Assembly: GCF_002813755.1 (NCBI RefSeq) | Contig: NZ_CP018061.1 | Location: forward strand, 676,501 to 740,500 | Direction: 5' to 3' | Length of the DNA stretch: 64,000 bases | Origin: Enterococcus mundtii | Lineage (GTDB): Bacteria > Bacillota > Bacilli > Lactobacillales > Enterococcaceae | Shown: piece by piece, positions 25,920-36,836 of the stretch | Numbering within the stretch: position 1 is the first letter of the stretch | How the letters are laid out: each line of letters starts with the position of its first letter | Position numbers and translations under genes: made by a program | The notes under the pieces: generated by a model | Told to the model about the DNA's origin: nothing | Seen by the model: only the letters and a program-made list of their open reading frames with translations | Database searches by the model: none

Positions 25920-28112
25920 ATGAGTCTTAAAAATAAATTCCGGCGGTTTATGGAAAAGAAAAATCTAAATCCGATGAACAATCGCAAAAAAGTAGGTATC
26001 ATTTTATTTGCTACGAGTATTGGATTGTTCTTTTTATTTGCCGTTCGTTTTGCATACATCGTGATCGGTGGACATGTGGCTGGCACATCACTAGAAGAAA
26101 AAACGAACCAGCTTTATCAAGGTAGTGAAGAGGTCAAGGCAAAACGAGGCACGATTTTTGATCGTAATGGGGTGGCACTAGCAGAAGATGCCACGTCTTA
26201 CTCGATCAAAGCGATTCTTTCCGAAACATACACGACTGGAAATAAAAAATTATATGCACAAGAAAAAGATTTCGATACACTTGCGGATATTATCAGTAAA
26301 AACCTTTCAATGGAAAAAAGTAAAGCCTTGAAGGTGCTACGTGATGGAGCCGAGCAAAATCTCTACCAAGTAGAGTTTGGGAATTATGGACGTAATATCA
26401 CCCAAGAAACGAAACAAAACATCGAAGCAGAGATGAAAGCAGCTGATGTGACTGGGCTTTATTTCGATAACCATCCTGCACGTATGTATCCTAGTGGGGT
26501 ATTTTCTTCCCATTTTATTGGCTATGCGGTACCGGATGAAGAAGAAAATGGTTTAGTTGGCCGACTTGGGATCGAATCTGCTTATAATGATATTTTGAGT
26601 GGACAAAACGGAAAGATCTACTATCAAAAAGATAATTTCCAAAACCCATTACCAGGTACTGTAGCAGAAGAAGAAAAGGCAACAGACGGTAAAGATGTGT
26701 ATACGACCCTTGATAGTCGTCTGCAAAGTTACTTAGAAACATTGATGGATCAAGTCAATGAAGAATACCAACCTGAAGAATTGACTGCGATATTGATGGA
26801 AGCTAAAACAGGCGAGATCACTGCGATGAGCCAACGCCCGACATTCAATCCTGAGACGATGGAAGGGTTGACTGGTGAAGATGCTGTGTGGCGTAACATC
26901 CTTGTACAAGATTCTTATGAACCAGGCTCAACGATCAAAGTCTTCACGACAGCAGCAGCGATCGAAGAAGGTAAATTTGATGAAAATGAATCTTTCCTAT
27001 CCGGACAGATCAAAGTGGCTGATGCCACGATCAATGACCATGACTTTGGTAAAAAAGGAATACTGACCATGCGTCAAGCTCTTTCATGGTCTAGTAACGT
27101 GGGAATGGTAATGCTGGAACAACGTTTAGGTGGCAAGTGGTATAACTATTTGCAAAAACTAGGATTTGGGCAAAGTACTCACTCTGGGTTGGATGATGAA
27201 GTTGCGGGTGCTTTACCCACTGCTAATATCGTTGACCAAGCGATGAGTGCGTATGGCCAAGCGATTGGTGTCACGAATTTCCAAATGATGAAAGCTTTCA
27301 GCGCGATCGCCAACAACGGGACGATGATCCAACCACGTTATATTAGTAAGATCGTTGATCCAAATACTGGAGAAGAAGTTTCTACTGAAACGGAAGTGTT
27401 AGGACAGCCATTTTCGAAAGAAACGACAGAAAAAGTTCGTGAGTATATGCGTGATGTCATAGAAAATGAAAATTACGGGAGTGCTTACGGAGTATATAAT
27501 GTTCCGGGATACAATATTGCAGCTAAAACAGGAACAGCCCAGATTGCTTCTGATACAGGAGGTTATCTAACAGGTGATACCGCGTATTTGTATTCGATCG
27601 TCGAAATGGTACCAGCTGAGGATCCCGAATATGTCCTTTATCTGACAATGAAACATCCTAAGACATATGACCGCACAGCTTTAGCAAAAATTGCGAACCC
27701 ATTACTGAAACGAGCAATGGATTTCAAAGAAGCGGAAACAGCTACGCCAGAAGAGAAAAAGACGGAAAATATCACTGTCTCTGACTATCGAAATTTGAAT
27801 CCTGATATTGCCGCTGCTGATGCACAAAAGAGCGGTTTGCAACCAGTAGTCATCGGCGATGGAGACAAGGTAGAAGCGCAATCCACAGCAAATGGGGATG
27901 AGCTGATATCGGGAGAAAAATTGATTTTATATAGTGGTGGTACTGCATTGATGCCTGATGTGACAGGCTGGTCAAAGGCAGATATCATGAAATTAGGAAA
28001 AATACTTGGTGTCGAAGTGACGTTCCACGGTGATGGTTACTGTACAGAACAAAGCCTCGCACCTTATGAAAAAATATCTGATGAAACATTAAGTTTCCAT
28101 CTAAAAGAATAA
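25920..28112 (+). CDS. pbp2X: Division-specific class B PBP (PBP2x/FtsI type) with PASTA domains
   Basis: A 730-residue septal transpeptidase. Membrane anchor about residues 23-46; pedestal domain to about 270; transpeptidase with SxxK at EPGSTIKVF, SxN at SWSSNVG and KTGT in AAKTGTAQIA; then two PASTA-type repeats at the C-terminus (about 620-730). The natural partner is FtsW, encoded elsewhere. The start directly follows the ftsL stop, so translation is coupled. The motifs are intact, so it should be active and a beta-lactam target. Confidence 0.93.
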   Translation: MSLKNKFRRFMEKKNLNPMNNRKKVGIILFATSIGLFFLFAVRFAYIVIGGHVAGTSLEEKTNQLYQGSEEVKAKRGTIFDRNGVALAEDATSYSIKAILSETYTTGNKKLYAQEKDFDTLADIISKNLSMEKSKALKVLRDGAEQNLYQVEFGNYGRNITQETKQNIEAEMKAADVTGLYFDNHPARMYPSGVFSSHFIGYAVPDEEENGLVGRLGIESAYNDILSGQNGKIYYQKDNFQNPLPGTVAEEEKATDGKDVYTTLDSRLQSYLETLMDQVNEEYQPEELTAILMEAKTGEITAMSQRPTFNPETMEGLTGEDAVWRNILVQDSYEPGSTIKVFTTAAAIEEGKFDENESFLSGQIKVADATINDHDFGKKGILTMRQALSWSSNVGMVMLEQRLGGKWYNYLQKLGFGQSTHSGLDDEVAGALPTANIVDQAMSAYGQAIGVTNFQMMKAFSAIANNGTMIQPRYISKIVDPNTGEEVSTETEVLGQPFSKETTEKVREYMRDVIENENYGSAYGVYNVPGYNIAAKTGTAQIASDTGGYLTGDTAYLYSIVEMVPAEDPEYVLYLTMKHPKTYDRTALAKIANPLLKRAMDFKEAETATPEEKKTENITVSDYRNLNPDIAAADAQKSGLQPVVIGDGDKVEAQSTANGDELISGEKLILYSGGTALMPDVTGWSKADIMKLGKILGVEVTFHGDGYCTEQSLAPYEKISDETLSFHLKE

Positions 28113-28128
28113 TAGGAGAGAAGAGAGC

Positions 28129-29091
28129 ATGGATTTGACACAAACATTAATTCCCATTGCGAGTAGTTGTGCAATGACGATTGCAACAATGCCGTTATTT
28201 ATTGGTTATTTTCAAATGAAAAAACAAGGCCAAGCCATTCGTGAGGAAGGACCTAAATGGCATAATGTAAAAGCCGGAACTCCAACGATGGGGGGATTGG
28301 TGTTTTTAGTCAGTGCGCTCTTGACTGGTATCTGGGTAGGCGCTTGGCAACAACAGTTGACGCCTACTCTTTTCATCCTACTTTTTGTACTTGCCCTATA
28401 TGGAGCAATTGGTTTTTTAGATGATTTCATCAAAATCTTCAAGAAAAGAAATATGGGATTGAACTCAAAGCAAAAATTGATTGGCCAAATTGTTGGGGGA
28501 ATCATCTTTTATCTCGTTTATCGTGGTGAAGGATACCCTGGAACACTGAATTTTTTTGGAATTGATCTTCCATTAAGTTGGTTGTACGGATTATTCGCGA
28601 TTTTCTGGTTAGTTGGCTTTTCCAATGCTGTTAACTTAACAGATGGTATTGATGGCTTAGTAGCTGGATTAGGAAGTATTTCTTTTTTGACCTACGCAGT
28701 TATCGCTTGGCACCAACAGCAGTATGATGTCTTAATTATCTGCTTGAGTGTTTTAGGTGGTTTACTAGGGTTTTTCGTCTATAATCGCAAACCTGCCAAA
28801 ATATTCATGGGGGATGTCGGTTCCTTAGCATTAGGAGGATTATTAGCAGCAATCTCGATCATGCTCAATCAGGAATGGACATTACTATTGATCGGTCTGA
28901 TGTATGTCATCGAAACAGCTAGCGTGATGTTACAAGTATCTTCTTTCAAATTGACTGGTAAAAGAATCTTTAAAATGTCACCAATCCATCATCATTTCGA
29001 GATGAGTGGTTGGTCTGAATGGAAGATAGATACTGTCTTTTGGATAACAAGTGTAATTACTTCGTTGATCACATTGTGGATCGTATGGTAG
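28129..29091 (+). CDS. mraY: Phospho-MurNAc-pentapeptide transferase MraY
   Basis: A 320-residue polytopic enzyme that makes lipid I on undecaprenyl phosphate. Diagnostic blocks: GPKWHNVKAGTPTMGGLVFL, FLDDFIKIFKKRNMGLNSKQKL (catalytic Asp pair), NAVNLTDGIDGLVAGL, FMGDVGSLALGG and the HHHFE motif in SPIHHHFEMSGWSE. About ten membrane helices. AGGAGAGAAG precedes ATG 28129. Length is normal. Confidence 0.95.
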   Translation: MDLTQTLIPIASSCAMTIATMPLFIGYFQMKKQGQAIREEGPKWHNVKAGTPTMGGLVFLVSALLTGIWVGAWQQQLTPTLFILLFVLALYGAIGFLDDFIKIFKKRNMGLNSKQKLIGQIVGGIIFYLVYRGEGYPGTLNFFGIDLPLSWLYGLFAIFWLVGFSNAVNLTDGIDGLVAGLGSISFLTYAVIAWHQQQYDVLIICLSVLGGLLGFFVYNRKPAKIFMGDVGSLALGGLLAAISIMLNQEWTLLLIGLMYVIETASVMLQVSSFKLTGKRIFKMSPIHHHFEMSGWSEWKIDTVFWITSVITSLITLWIVW

Positions 29092-29103
29092 GAGATGACG
29101 AGA

Positions 29104-30474
29104 ATGAAAAAAATAACAACTTATGAAAATAAAAAAGTCCTTGTATTAGGATTAGCAAAAAGTGGATTCAGTGCGGCCAAGTTATTACATGAACTGGGCG
29201 CACTTGTAACCGTTAATGATGGAAAACCGTTTGATGAAAATCCTGAAGCGCAAGAATTACTTTCTTTAGGGATCAAAGTAGTGACTGGTAGTCACCCAAT
29301 TGAATTATTAGATGAAAAATTTTCAATGCTGGTCAAAAATCCAGGTATTCCTTACACACATCCATTCGTTGCAAAAGCTCAAGAAATGGGTATTCCGGTA
29401 ATTACGGAAGTTGAACTGGCTTACGAAGTAGCGGAATGCCCAATTATCGGCATAACAGGCACCAACGGAAAAACGACGACAACAACAATGACTGGGTTAT
29501 TGTTGAATGCGGGGAAATCAGCAGGTATCACTCGTTTAGCTGGTAATATTGGCTATCCTGCAAGTAGTGTGGCACAAGAAGCAAATCCGGAAGACAAGAT
29601 TGTAATGGAACTTTCAAGTTTTCAATTGATGGGGATTACTGATCTTCGTCCCCACATTGCAGTGATCACCAATATCTACGAAGCACATATCGACTATCAT
29701 GGCTCTCGTCCAGCCTACGTCAAAGCTAAATGGCATTTGCAAAAAAACATGACGTCAGAGGATTATCTTGTACTGAATTGGAATCAGAAAGAATTACAGG
29801 AACTAAGTAAAAAAACAAAAGCGAAAGTGTTACCTTTTGCGACAGATCAAGTCTTAGAGACAGGTGCTTATTCTTTTGAGGGAGTTATTTATTACGACAA
29901 AGAAAAAGTCATGGAAATCTCAGAAATAGGTGTTCCAGGAGCACACAATGTCGAAAATGCGTTAGCAGCTATTACTGTTGCAAAACAATATAATGTCTCA
30001 AATGAAGAAATAAAAGAAACATTGAGTCATTTTCATGGCGTACCACATCGTACACAATATGTCGGTGAGGTCCAAGGACGTAAATTTTACAATGATTCGA
30101 AAGCCACAAATATCTTAGCGACCAAGATGGCATTAAGCGGATTTCAACCAGAAAAATTGATTCTGATCGCCGGTGGACTTGATCGGGGCAATAGCTTTGA
30201 TGAACTCATTCCATCACTTGAAGGTGTGAAGGGATTGATCACTTTTGGTGAAACCAAAGAGAAATTGAAGGATGCTGGTGAAAAAGCGGGCATACCAACG
30301 ATCTGCACCGCAGAGTCTGTGGAAGCTGCGGTTCCTGTAGCTTTAGAAAATAGCGAACCAGGAGATGTGGTTTTATTATCACCAGCCAATGCAAGTTGGG
30401 ACCAATATCCTAATTTTGAGATCCGTGGCGATCGCTTTATGGAAGCCGTTAGAAAATTAAAAATAGAAAAGTAG
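29104..30474 (+). CDS. murD: UDP-MurNAc-L-alanine:D-glutamate ligase
   Basis: A 456-residue Mur ligase adding D-Glu to UDP-MurNAc-L-Ala. N-terminal UDP-binding Rossmann domain ([17 protein letters not shown]), ATP-binding P-loop [16 protein letters not shown], central motifs ([20 protein letters not shown]) and the C-terminal domain ([32 protein letters not shown]). ATG 29104 lies 9 nt after AGGAG; ATG 29095 directly abuts the site and is unlikely. It lies between mraY and murG. Confidence 0.94.
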   Translation: MKKITTYENKKVLVLGLAKSGFSAAKLLHELGALVTVNDGKPFDENPEAQELLSLGIKVVTGSHPIELLDEKFSMLVKNPGIPYTHPFVAKAQEMGIPVITEVELAYEVAECPIIGITGTNGKTTTTTMTGLLLNAGKSAGITRLAGNIGYPASSVAQEANPEDKIVMELSSFQLMGITDLRPHIAVITNIYEAHIDYHGSRPAYVKAKWHLQKNMTSEDYLVLNWNQKELQELSKKTKAKVLPFATDQVLETGAYSFEGVIYYDKEKVMEISEIGVPGAHNVENALAAITVAKQYNVSNEEIKETLSHFHGVPHRTQYVGEVQGRKFYNDSKATNILATKMALSGFQPEKLILIAGGLDRGNSFDELIPSLEGVKGLITFGETKEKLKDAGEKAGIPTICTAESVEAAVPVALENSEPGDVVLLSPANASWDQYPNFEIRGDRFMEAVRKLKIEK

Positions 30475-30492
30475 AAACGAGCGATAATAACT

Positions 30493-31581
30493 ATGAAAAT
30501 TTTGGTAACAGGTGGAGGAACCGGTGGACATATCTATCCCGCGCTAGCCTTCGTCAATTATGTGAAAACACAAGAGCCGAACGCCGAGTTTATGTATGTA
30601 GGTGCAAAACGTGGTTTGGAAAACAAAATTGTTCCAACCACTGGGATTCCTTTTCATACCTTAGAGATCCAAGGATTTCAGCGAAAGTTTTCACTAGCTA
30701 ATGTCAAAACGATCCAATTATTCTTAAAAAGTATCCATCAAGCGAAAAAAATACTAAAAGAATTTCAGCCAGACATCGTGATCGGAACCGGTGGTTATGT
30801 TTCTGGAGCAGTTGTGTATGCCTCAGCTAAGTTAGGGATTCCGACAATCATCCATGAACAAAATAGTGTGCCGGGGATGACAAATAAATTTTTGAGTCGT
30901 TATGTGGATCGAATCGCGCTTTCTTTTAAAGATGCAGCGACCTTTTTTCCGGAGGACAAATCAGTTTTGATTGGTAACCCGCGAGCACAAGAAGTTGCAG
31001 ATACGATGAAAACAGATATTCTAAAAAAATTTGATCTTGATCCTGAGAAGAAAACAGTCTTGATTTTTGGAGGAAGCCAAGGGGCATTAAAAATCAACCA
31101 AGCTGTTACTTCTTATTTGGATACATTTGAAGCGACGGATTATCAGATCCTTTATGCATCAGGAGAACGTTATTATCAAAGCATTAAGGAAAAGTTAGGA
31201 GAAACAAAAGCAAATATCAGTATTCAACCTTACATCAATGAAATGGCAGCGGTGATGGCGGCAAGTGATCTATTGGTCGGACGAGCAGGGGCAACCTCCA
31301 TTGCTGAGCTGACCGCACTTGGGTTACCTGCGATCCTTATCCCAAGTCCTTATGTGACAAACGATCATCAGACAAAAAACGCGATGAGTCTCGTTCGAGT
31401 TGGGGCGGCTAAGATGATTGCGGATGGAGAGTTGGATGGTGATTCGTTGGGTGCCGCGATAAATGAGATCATGACAGATGAAACACTGCAAAAAAGCATG
31501 TCAACTGCCTCTAAAACATTAGGTATCCCGGATGCGTCTGAGCGCTTGTACCAACTAGCAAAATCGTTAATCATAGAATAA
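30493..31581 (+). CDS. murG: UDP-GlcNAc:lipid I transferase MurG
   Basis: A 362-residue GT28 enzyme converting lipid I to lipid II on the inner membrane face. N-terminal [17 protein letters not shown], then [14 protein letters not shown] and [18 protein letters not shown]-terminal [12 protein letters not shown] and [28 protein letters not shown] bind UDP-GlcNAc. The ribosome binding site before ATG 30493 is weak compared with its neighbours. divIB follows after 14 bp. Confidence 0.94.
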   Translation: MKILVTGGGTGGHIYPALAFVNYVKTQEPNAEFMYVGAKRGLENKIVPTTGIPFHTLEIQGFQRKFSLANVKTIQLFLKSIHQAKKILKEFQPDIVIGTGGYVSGAVVYASAKLGIPTIIHEQNSVPGMTNKFLSRYVDRIALSFKDAATFFPEDKSVLIGNPRAQEVADTMKTDILKKFDLDPEKKTVLIFGGSQGALKINQAVTSYLDTFEATDYQILYASGERYYQSIKEKLGETKANISIQPYINEMAAVMAASDLLVGRAGATSIAELTALGLPAILIPSPYVTNDHQTKNAMSLVRVGAAKMIADGELDGDSLGAAINEIMTDETLQKSMSTASKTLGIPDASERLYQLAKSLIIE

Positions 31582-31595
31582 GGTGGTGGTCATAG

Positions 31596-32768
31596 ATGAG
31601 TAAGAAAAAAGAAACAAAAAAAATGCCTGAGAAGTCAAACGATGAAAACTCGCTGACACCTTGGCAAATGGCCAACCGAAAATACTTAGAAGAACATAAA
31701 GAAAAAACAGATCATCAGACAGGAACAAGTGAAAAAAGCGAGCATAAAGAAGAACAAAAAGATCCTATTTCTTCTGAAAAAGAAGAATTGCTTGTTGAAG
31801 AAGATGATTTATTAGACTATGAAGAAATCGAACATAAGAAAGACGGGGGACCGTATAATGGTTCGTTTATCGATCGCTTGCCTAATTTAAAAAATTATCG
31901 AAACAAAGTTTTATACAAAAGGCTGAGTTTAATCATTTCCATTCTTTTGATTCCTTTGTTATTTTTGATTTATTACGTTTCCCCGTTGAGCAAATTAGAG
32001 GGTGTTTCTATTTCCGGAAATGAAGTTGTTTCGAAAGAAGAAATATTGAAGGATACGCAATTAGCATTGAATCAACATATTTGGGGACAGTATTGGCAAC
32101 GCCAAAGTTACATCGATCATTTGAAAAAAGAGCAACCTCGAATAAAATCTGCTACGATCGGTTTTAGTAGTGTCAATACATTTGATCTGTCTGTCACTGA
32201 ATATAAAGAGATTGCTTTGATTTTAACGGACGGAAAATATAGCCCTGTGATCGAAGATGGAACAGTGTTGGATGAGACCGTTGAAAGTCCAACAAAAAAT
32301 CTTCCGATCCTAGAAGGATTTACTGACCCAACAAAAATCAAAGATTTAGCAATAGAATATAATAAACTATCTCCAGAGTTACAAAAAGCCATTTCGGAAA
32401 TCAAATATACGCCACGTAATACGAATCAAAATTTGATCCAGCTGAATATGAACGATGGCAATCAAGTGATCGTCAATATTACTAACTTAGCATCACAAAT
32501 GAATTTTTATGCGCAAGTAGCTAGTGAAATGGAAGAAAATGGTGTGATCGATATGGAAGTAGGGATTTTTTCTTACCCTTACTCAAATAATAGCGAAGAA
32601 GCAGAAGAAGGATCAGAAGAAAGTACAGATGAAAGTGCGCAAAGTGCGGATCAAACTTCTACTCCAGAAACAGGCGTTGATGATCCTCAAATAAGTGAGA
32701 ATCAAGACGAAATGAATCCAACGAATGAAAATACGACCCCATCTTCGTCAAGTTTAGATGAAAATTAA
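31596..32768 (+). CDS. divIB: Cell division protein DivIB/FtsQ
   Basis: A 390-residue bitopic divisome protein. A long charged cytosolic N-terminus (about 1-108, Lys/Glu-rich), one membrane helix (about 110-130, LSLIISILLIPLLFLIYYV), a POTRA domain beginning SPLSKLEGVSISGNEVVSKEEIL, a beta domain, and an acidic Ser/Glu/Thr-rich tail (about 325-390). It binds FtsL and DivIC at the septum. It ends the first wall block; 154 bp separate it from ftsA. Confidence 0.88.
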   Translation: MSKKKETKKMPEKSNDENSLTPWQMANRKYLEEHKEKTDHQTGTSEKSEHKEEQKDPISSEKEELLVEEDDLLDYEEIEHKKDGGPYNGSFIDRLPNLKNYRNKVLYKRLSLIISILLIPLLFLIYYVSPLSKLEGVSISGNEVVSKEEILKDTQLALNQHIWGQYWQRQSYIDHLKKEQPRIKSATIGFSSVNTFDLSVTEYKEIALILTDGKYSPVIEDGTVLDETVESPTKNLPILEGFTDPTKIKDLAIEYNKLSPELQKAISEIKYTPRNTNQNLIQLNMNDGNQVIVNITNLASQMNFYAQVASEMEENGVIDMEVGIFSYPYSNNSEEAEEGSEESTDESAQSADQTSTPETGVDDPQISENQDEMNPTNENTTPSSSSLDEN

Positions 32769-32805
32769 GAAAACCACTGTAAAATGTGATAATCTACTTT
32801 CTAAA

Positions 32806-32828
32806 AACTGGTAATTTATGGTAAAATT
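32806..32828 (+). promoter_or_regulatory. Candidate internal promoter before ftsA
   Basis: TAAAAT at 32823-32828 preceded by TGG (extended -10), 17 bp after a weak TTCTAA. It lies in the only sizeable gap of the dcw cluster and would give ftsA-ftsZ separate expression, as is common. Confidence 0.35.
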
Positions 32829-32922
32829 GGAAACAGTGAATATATCTATAAAGTATATTTTTAAAACGGACGTTATTGGTTCGCATGTATATGGAATAGT
32901 TAAGTAGGAGGGAATCCCATTC

Positions 32923-34251
32923 ATGGCAAAAACAGGAATGTACGTAGGCCTTGATATTGGAACGACATCTGTCAAAGTTGTCGTGGCTGAATATATCGAC
33001 AGCCAAATGAATATTATTGGAGTAGGGAACGCAAAATCAGAAGGGATTAACCGAGGCATCATCGTTGATATCGATAAAACAGTACAAGCGATAAAGCGAG
33101 CAGTGCGTCAGGCAGAAGAAAAAGCCGGCATTCAAATCAAAAGTGTAAGCGTGGGTCTACCAGCAAACATGCTTGAAGTAGAAAACTGCCAAGGGATGAT
33201 TGCAGTAAACGGAGATTCAAAAGAAATCACCGATGAAGATGTCCGCAATGTGGCTTCAGCTGCACTGGTTCGTTCAATACCTCCTGAACGTCAAATCGTG
33301 TCAATTTTACCACAGGACTTTACGGTAGATGGATTCGAAGGCATCAAAGATCCTCGTGGGATGATCGGTGTCAGATTAGAAATGTATGGTCTATTATTTA
33401 CAGGACCAAAAACAATCATTCATAACATTCGTAAGTGTGTTGAGAATGCGGGATTGATCGTCAATGAATTAGTGATCACACCTTTAGCGTTGACTGAATC
33501 AATTCTTTCAGATGGAGAAAAAGATTTTGGTACAATCGTTATCGATATGGGTGGTGGACAAACAACAACAGCTGTCATGCATGACAAACAGTTGAAATTC
33601 ACGAGCCTAGATCAAGAAGGTGGCGAATTTGTCACAAAAGATATCTCCATTGTTTTAAATACTTCCTTCAACAATGCAGAAGCATTAAAAATAAATTACG
33701 GGGATGCTTATCCAGAACGTACCTCAGAGCAAGAAGAATTTCCGGTAGATGTGATTGGCCAAACAGAACCTGTTCGAGTCGATGAACATTACCTATCAGA
33801 AGTGATCTCTGCTCGAATGGAACAAATCTTCAATAAAGCAAAAGAAGCATTAGATCAAATCGAAGCATTAGAGCTGCCTGGTGGTATCGTGTTAACTGGT
33901 GGGGCAGCAAGCCTTCCAGGTGTCGTTGATTTGGCACAGGAAATATTTGGCGTAAACGTGAAACTTTATGTACCAAATCAAATGGGTCTAAGAAATCCGG
34001 TATTTACAAACGTGATCAGTATCGTTGATTACTCTGCGAATTTAAGTGAAGTATACCAATTAGCTAAAATCGCTGTTATGGGGGAATCAGCACCTGTTCA
34101 TTATACAACCAATGAGCCGGAAGCTCACACATCTTATGAACAATACGATGTGGCAGAAGAAACAACGTATAACGAAGAACCAGAAGAAAAAAATTCTGGC
34201 GAAAACGTAACAAGTAAAATCAAAGGATTTTTTACCAATATATTTGATTAA
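32923..34251 (+). CDS. ftsA: Cell division protein FtsA
   Basis: A 442-residue actin-like ATPase tethering FtsZ to the membrane. ATPase motifs: YVGLDIGTTSVKVVVAE (phosphate 1), GTIVIDMGGGQTTTAV (phosphate 2) and PGGIVLTGGAASLPGV (adenosine). An acidic linker (about 395-425) leads to a C-terminal amphipathic helix SKIKGFFTNIFD that inserts in the membrane. GTAGGAGGGAA precedes ATG 32923. ftsZ follows after 21 bp. Confidence 0.95.
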   Translation: MAKTGMYVGLDIGTTSVKVVVAEYIDSQMNIIGVGNAKSEGINRGIIVDIDKTVQAIKRAVRQAEEKAGIQIKSVSVGLPANMLEVENCQGMIAVNGDSKEITDEDVRNVASAALVRSIPPERQIVSILPQDFTVDGFEGIKDPRGMIGVRLEMYGLLFTGPKTIIHNIRKCVENAGLIVNELVITPLALTESILSDGEKDFGTIVIDMGGGQTTTAVMHDKQLKFTSLDQEGGEFVTKDISIVLNTSFNNAEALKINYGDAYPERTSEQEEFPVDVIGQTEPVRVDEHYLSEVISARMEQIFNKAKEALDQIEALELPGGIVLTGGAASLPGVVDLAQEIFGVNVKLYVPNQMGLRNPVFTNVISIVDYSANLSEVYQLAKIAVMGESAPVHYTTNEPEAHTSYEQYDVAEETTYNEEPEEKNSGENVTSKIKGFFTNIFD

Positions 34252-34272
34252 TCATCGTGGGAGGAAAAAAAC

Positions 34273-35520
34273 ATGGAATTCTCAATTGATAATAACATCA
34301 ATGACGGCGCAGTCATCAAAGTAATCGGCGTCGGTGGTGGAGGCGGAAACGCTGTAAACCGTATGATTGAAGAAAACGTTAAAGGTGTTGAGTTTATCAC
34401 TGCCAACACAGACGTTCAAGCATTAAAAAATTCAAAAGCTGAAACAGTGATCCAATTAGGCCCTAAATACACACGTGGTTTAGGAGCAGGTTCACAACCA
34501 GAAGTTGGCCAAAAAGCAGCTGAAGAGAGTGAACAATCTTTACGTGAAGCATTAGAAGGCGCAGACATGATCTTCATCACTGCTGGTATGGGTGGTGGAA
34601 CTGGTACTGGTGCTGCACCGATCGTTGCTGGAATTGCTAGAGAATTAGGCGCATTGACAGTAGGTGTTGTCACTCGTCCATTTACATTTGAAGGACCAAA
34701 ACGTGGCCGTTTCGCTGCGGAAGGTATCGCACGTTTGAAAGAAAATGTTGATACATTATTGATTATCTCAAACAACCGTCTTCTTGAAGTCGTTGACAAA
34801 AAGACACCAATGCTTGAAGCATTCCGTGAGGCAGATAATGTCTTACGCCAAGGTGTGCAAGGTATCTCTGATCTAATCACTGCACCAGGTTACGTAAACT
34901 TGGATTTTGCTGATGTAAAAACAGTCATGGCAAACCAAGGTACTGCTTTGATGGGTATCGGAGTAGCAAGCGGTGAAGAACGCGTGATCGAAGCAACGAA
35001 GAAAGCAATCTCTTCTCCATTATTAGAAACATCGATCGATGGGGCAGAACAAGTCCTATTGAACATCACTGGTGGCTTGGATATGACGTTATTCGAAGCA
35101 CAAGATGCTTCAGATATCGTAGCAAATGCAGCAACTGGCGATGTAAATATCATCTTAGGTACATCGATCAATGAAGAAATGGGCGATGAAATCCGTGTAA
35201 CGGTCATTGCTACAGGTATTGATGAAACAAAAAAGGAACGAAAGTCTAGTCGTCCAGCTAGACAAACGTCAACTCAAACGCAATCTTCTGCTCAAAGCAA
35301 TCGACTAGACATGGACCAAGCAAAACCAATTACTGCTGAAGATGAAAGCAGTTTTGGTGATTGGGACATCCGTCGCGAACAAAATGTTCGTCCAAAAGTG
35401 GATGAGTCTAATTACGAAACTATTGAGAAAAAAGAATTTGATACATTCAATCGTGAAGAAACAAAAACAAAAGGTGACGACGAATTGAATACACCGCCGT
35501 TTTTCCGTCGTAAAAAATAA
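34273..35520 (+). CDS. ftsZ: Cell division GTPase FtsZ
   Basis: A 415-residue tubulin homologue forming the Z ring. GTP-binding core: [41 protein letters not shown] (tubulin signature) and the T7 loop region [11 protein letters not shown]. The variable linker (about 320-400) is Gln/Ser/Glu-rich and the C-terminal peptide [11 protein letters not shown] contacts FtsA and SepF. GGGAGG precedes ATG 34273. A high-expression codon pattern is evident. Confidence 0.97.
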   Translation: MEFSIDNNINDGAVIKVIGVGGGGGNAVNRMIEENVKGVEFITANTDVQALKNSKAETVIQLGPKYTRGLGAGSQPEVGQKAAEESEQSLREALEGADMIFITAGMGGGTGTGAAPIVAGIARELGALTVGVVTRPFTFEGPKRGRFAAEGIARLKENVDTLLIISNNRLLEVVDKKTPMLEAFREADNVLRQGVQGISDLITAPGYVNLDFADVKTVMANQGTALMGIGVASGEERVIEATKKAISSPLLETSIDGAEQVLLNITGGLDMTLFEAQDASDIVANAATGDVNIILGTSINEEMGDEIRVTVIATGIDETKKERKSSRPARQTSTQTQSSAQSNRLDMDQAKPITAEDESSFGDWDIRREQNVRPKVDESNYETIEKKEFDTFNREETKTKGDDELNTPPFFRRKK

Positions 35521-35535
35521 AAGGAGGAAGAGCAC

Positions 35536-36222
35536 ATGATTGCTGACAACTTGCAGAATATCAAGCAAGACATTCAGGATTCGTGTGCTCTTGTTCATCG
35601 TGACCCGAAAGAAGTGACATTAGTAGCTGTTACAAAATCTGTAGAATCACTCCAAACTGAAGAATTAATCAATGCTGGAGTCACACATTGTGCAGAAAAT
35701 CGTGTCGATAAATTGTTGCAAAAAAAACAAGATTTGCTTAAATATTCTGAAGTGAAGTGGCATTTAATTGGTAATTTACAACGCAGAAAGGTAAAATTGA
35801 TTGTAAATGAAATTGATTACTTTCATGCGTTAGACAGTTTGAAATTAGCAGAAGAAATCCAAAAAAGATTAGAAAAACAATTAGCTTGTTTTGTGGAAGT
35901 CAATGTGTCTGGTGAAGTATCGAAACACGGTATCTCACCAGCGGAGCTTCTACCTTTCTTAGAATCTTTAGCAGCCTATCCAAATATACAGGTAGTGGGA
36001 CTTATGACTATGGCACCGAAGGACGCTTCTGCTGAACAAATTCGTAAAGTGTTTGAAACGCTGAGAGAATTGCGTGATCTTGCCCAATCAAAACAATACA
36101 CACATGCACCATGTACCGAACTGAGCATGGGGATGAGCCAAGATTTTCAACTTGCAATTGAAGAAGGAGCTACATTTATCCGTGTAGGAACAGCGCTATT
36201 CAAAGACGAGGAGGAAGAATAA
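35536..36222 (+). CDS. ylmE: YggS/YlmE-family PLP-binding protein
   Basis: A 228-residue alanine-racemase-fold protein that binds pyridoxal phosphate and affects PLP and amino acid balance. The cofactor Lys is in LVAVTKSVE, and HLIGNLQRRKVK, CFVEVNVSGEVSKHGI, VGLMTMAP and LSMGMSQDFQLAIEEGATFIRVGTALF are family blocks. AAAGGAGGAAG precedes ATG 35536. It sits between ftsZ and sepF as usual; the sepF start shares the last base of its stop. Confidence 0.9.
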   Translation: MIADNLQNIKQDIQDSCALVHRDPKEVTLVAVTKSVESLQTEELINAGVTHCAENRVDKLLQKKQDLLKYSEVKWHLIGNLQRRKVKLIVNEIDYFHALDSLKLAEEIQKRLEKQLACFVEVNVSGEVSKHGISPAELLPFLESLAAYPNIQVVGLMTMAPKDASAEQIRKVFETLRELRDLAQSKQYTHAPCTELSMGMSQDFQLAIEEGATFIRVGTALFKDEEEE

Positions 36223-36821
36223 TGCCACTTTTAAACAGGGGAGCAATTGCTAATTTTTTCGGATTAGCTGATGAAGAAGAGTACGAATACGAAGATTATC
36301 CTGAACAACAACAGGTTGCTAAGCAACCAACTAAATCAAACACACAGTATCAACAACATTCTCCAGCTGTTTCACAGCCGATTGAAAAAAAACAACGCCC
36401 AACGACGACATCTCGTCCGGTTGGTCGTGAGAATGCGCCGACGAACGAAACAAAAAAAGTCATCGAATTACATCAAACTTCTACAAAAAATACGCAAAAA
36501 GACCAACGACAAACGAGACCATCTGTTCAACCTAACACACAGTTAGCAGGAAAAATCACAGTGATGGAACCTCGTGCCTACTCTGAAGCAATGACGATTG
36601 CTAAAAGGATCATTGCGGGAGAAGCAACATTAGTCAACTTTCGGTTAGTAGAAGAAAAGCAGGCTCGACGTATCGTGGATTTCCTAACAGGGACAGTCTA
36701 TGCGTTAGACGGCGATATCAAACGAGTAGGTGATGAGATTTTCCTTTGCACACCAGCTGGTCTGGAAATCGATAGTTCAACGGCTCAATCTTTCGCAGAT
36801 GGAAGTATGTTTGATCTGTAA
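36222..36821 (+). CDS. sepF: Cell division protein SepF
   Basis: A 199-residue FtsZ-binding protein. A short N-terminal amphipathic membrane anchor (MPLLNRGAIANFFGL) is followed by a Gln/Thr-rich linker and the SepF core (about 105-195: KITVMEPRAYSEAMTIAKRI, ATLVNFRLVEEKQARRIVDFLTGTVYALDGDIKRVGDEIFLCTP). It bundles FtsZ polymers. ATG 36222 overlaps the ylmE stop as TAATG. Confidence 0.92.
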   Translation: MPLLNRGAIANFFGLADEEEYEYEDYPEQQQVAKQPTKSNTQYQQHSPAVSQPIEKKQRPTTTSRPVGRENAPTNETKKVIELHQTSTKNTQKDQRQTRPSVQPNTQLAGKITVMEPRAYSEAMTIAKRIIAGEATLVNFRLVEEKQARRIVDFLTGTVYALDGDIKRVGDEIFLCTPAGLEIDSSTAQSFADGSMFDL

Positions 36822-36836
36822 AGAGGAGGAGCAAAC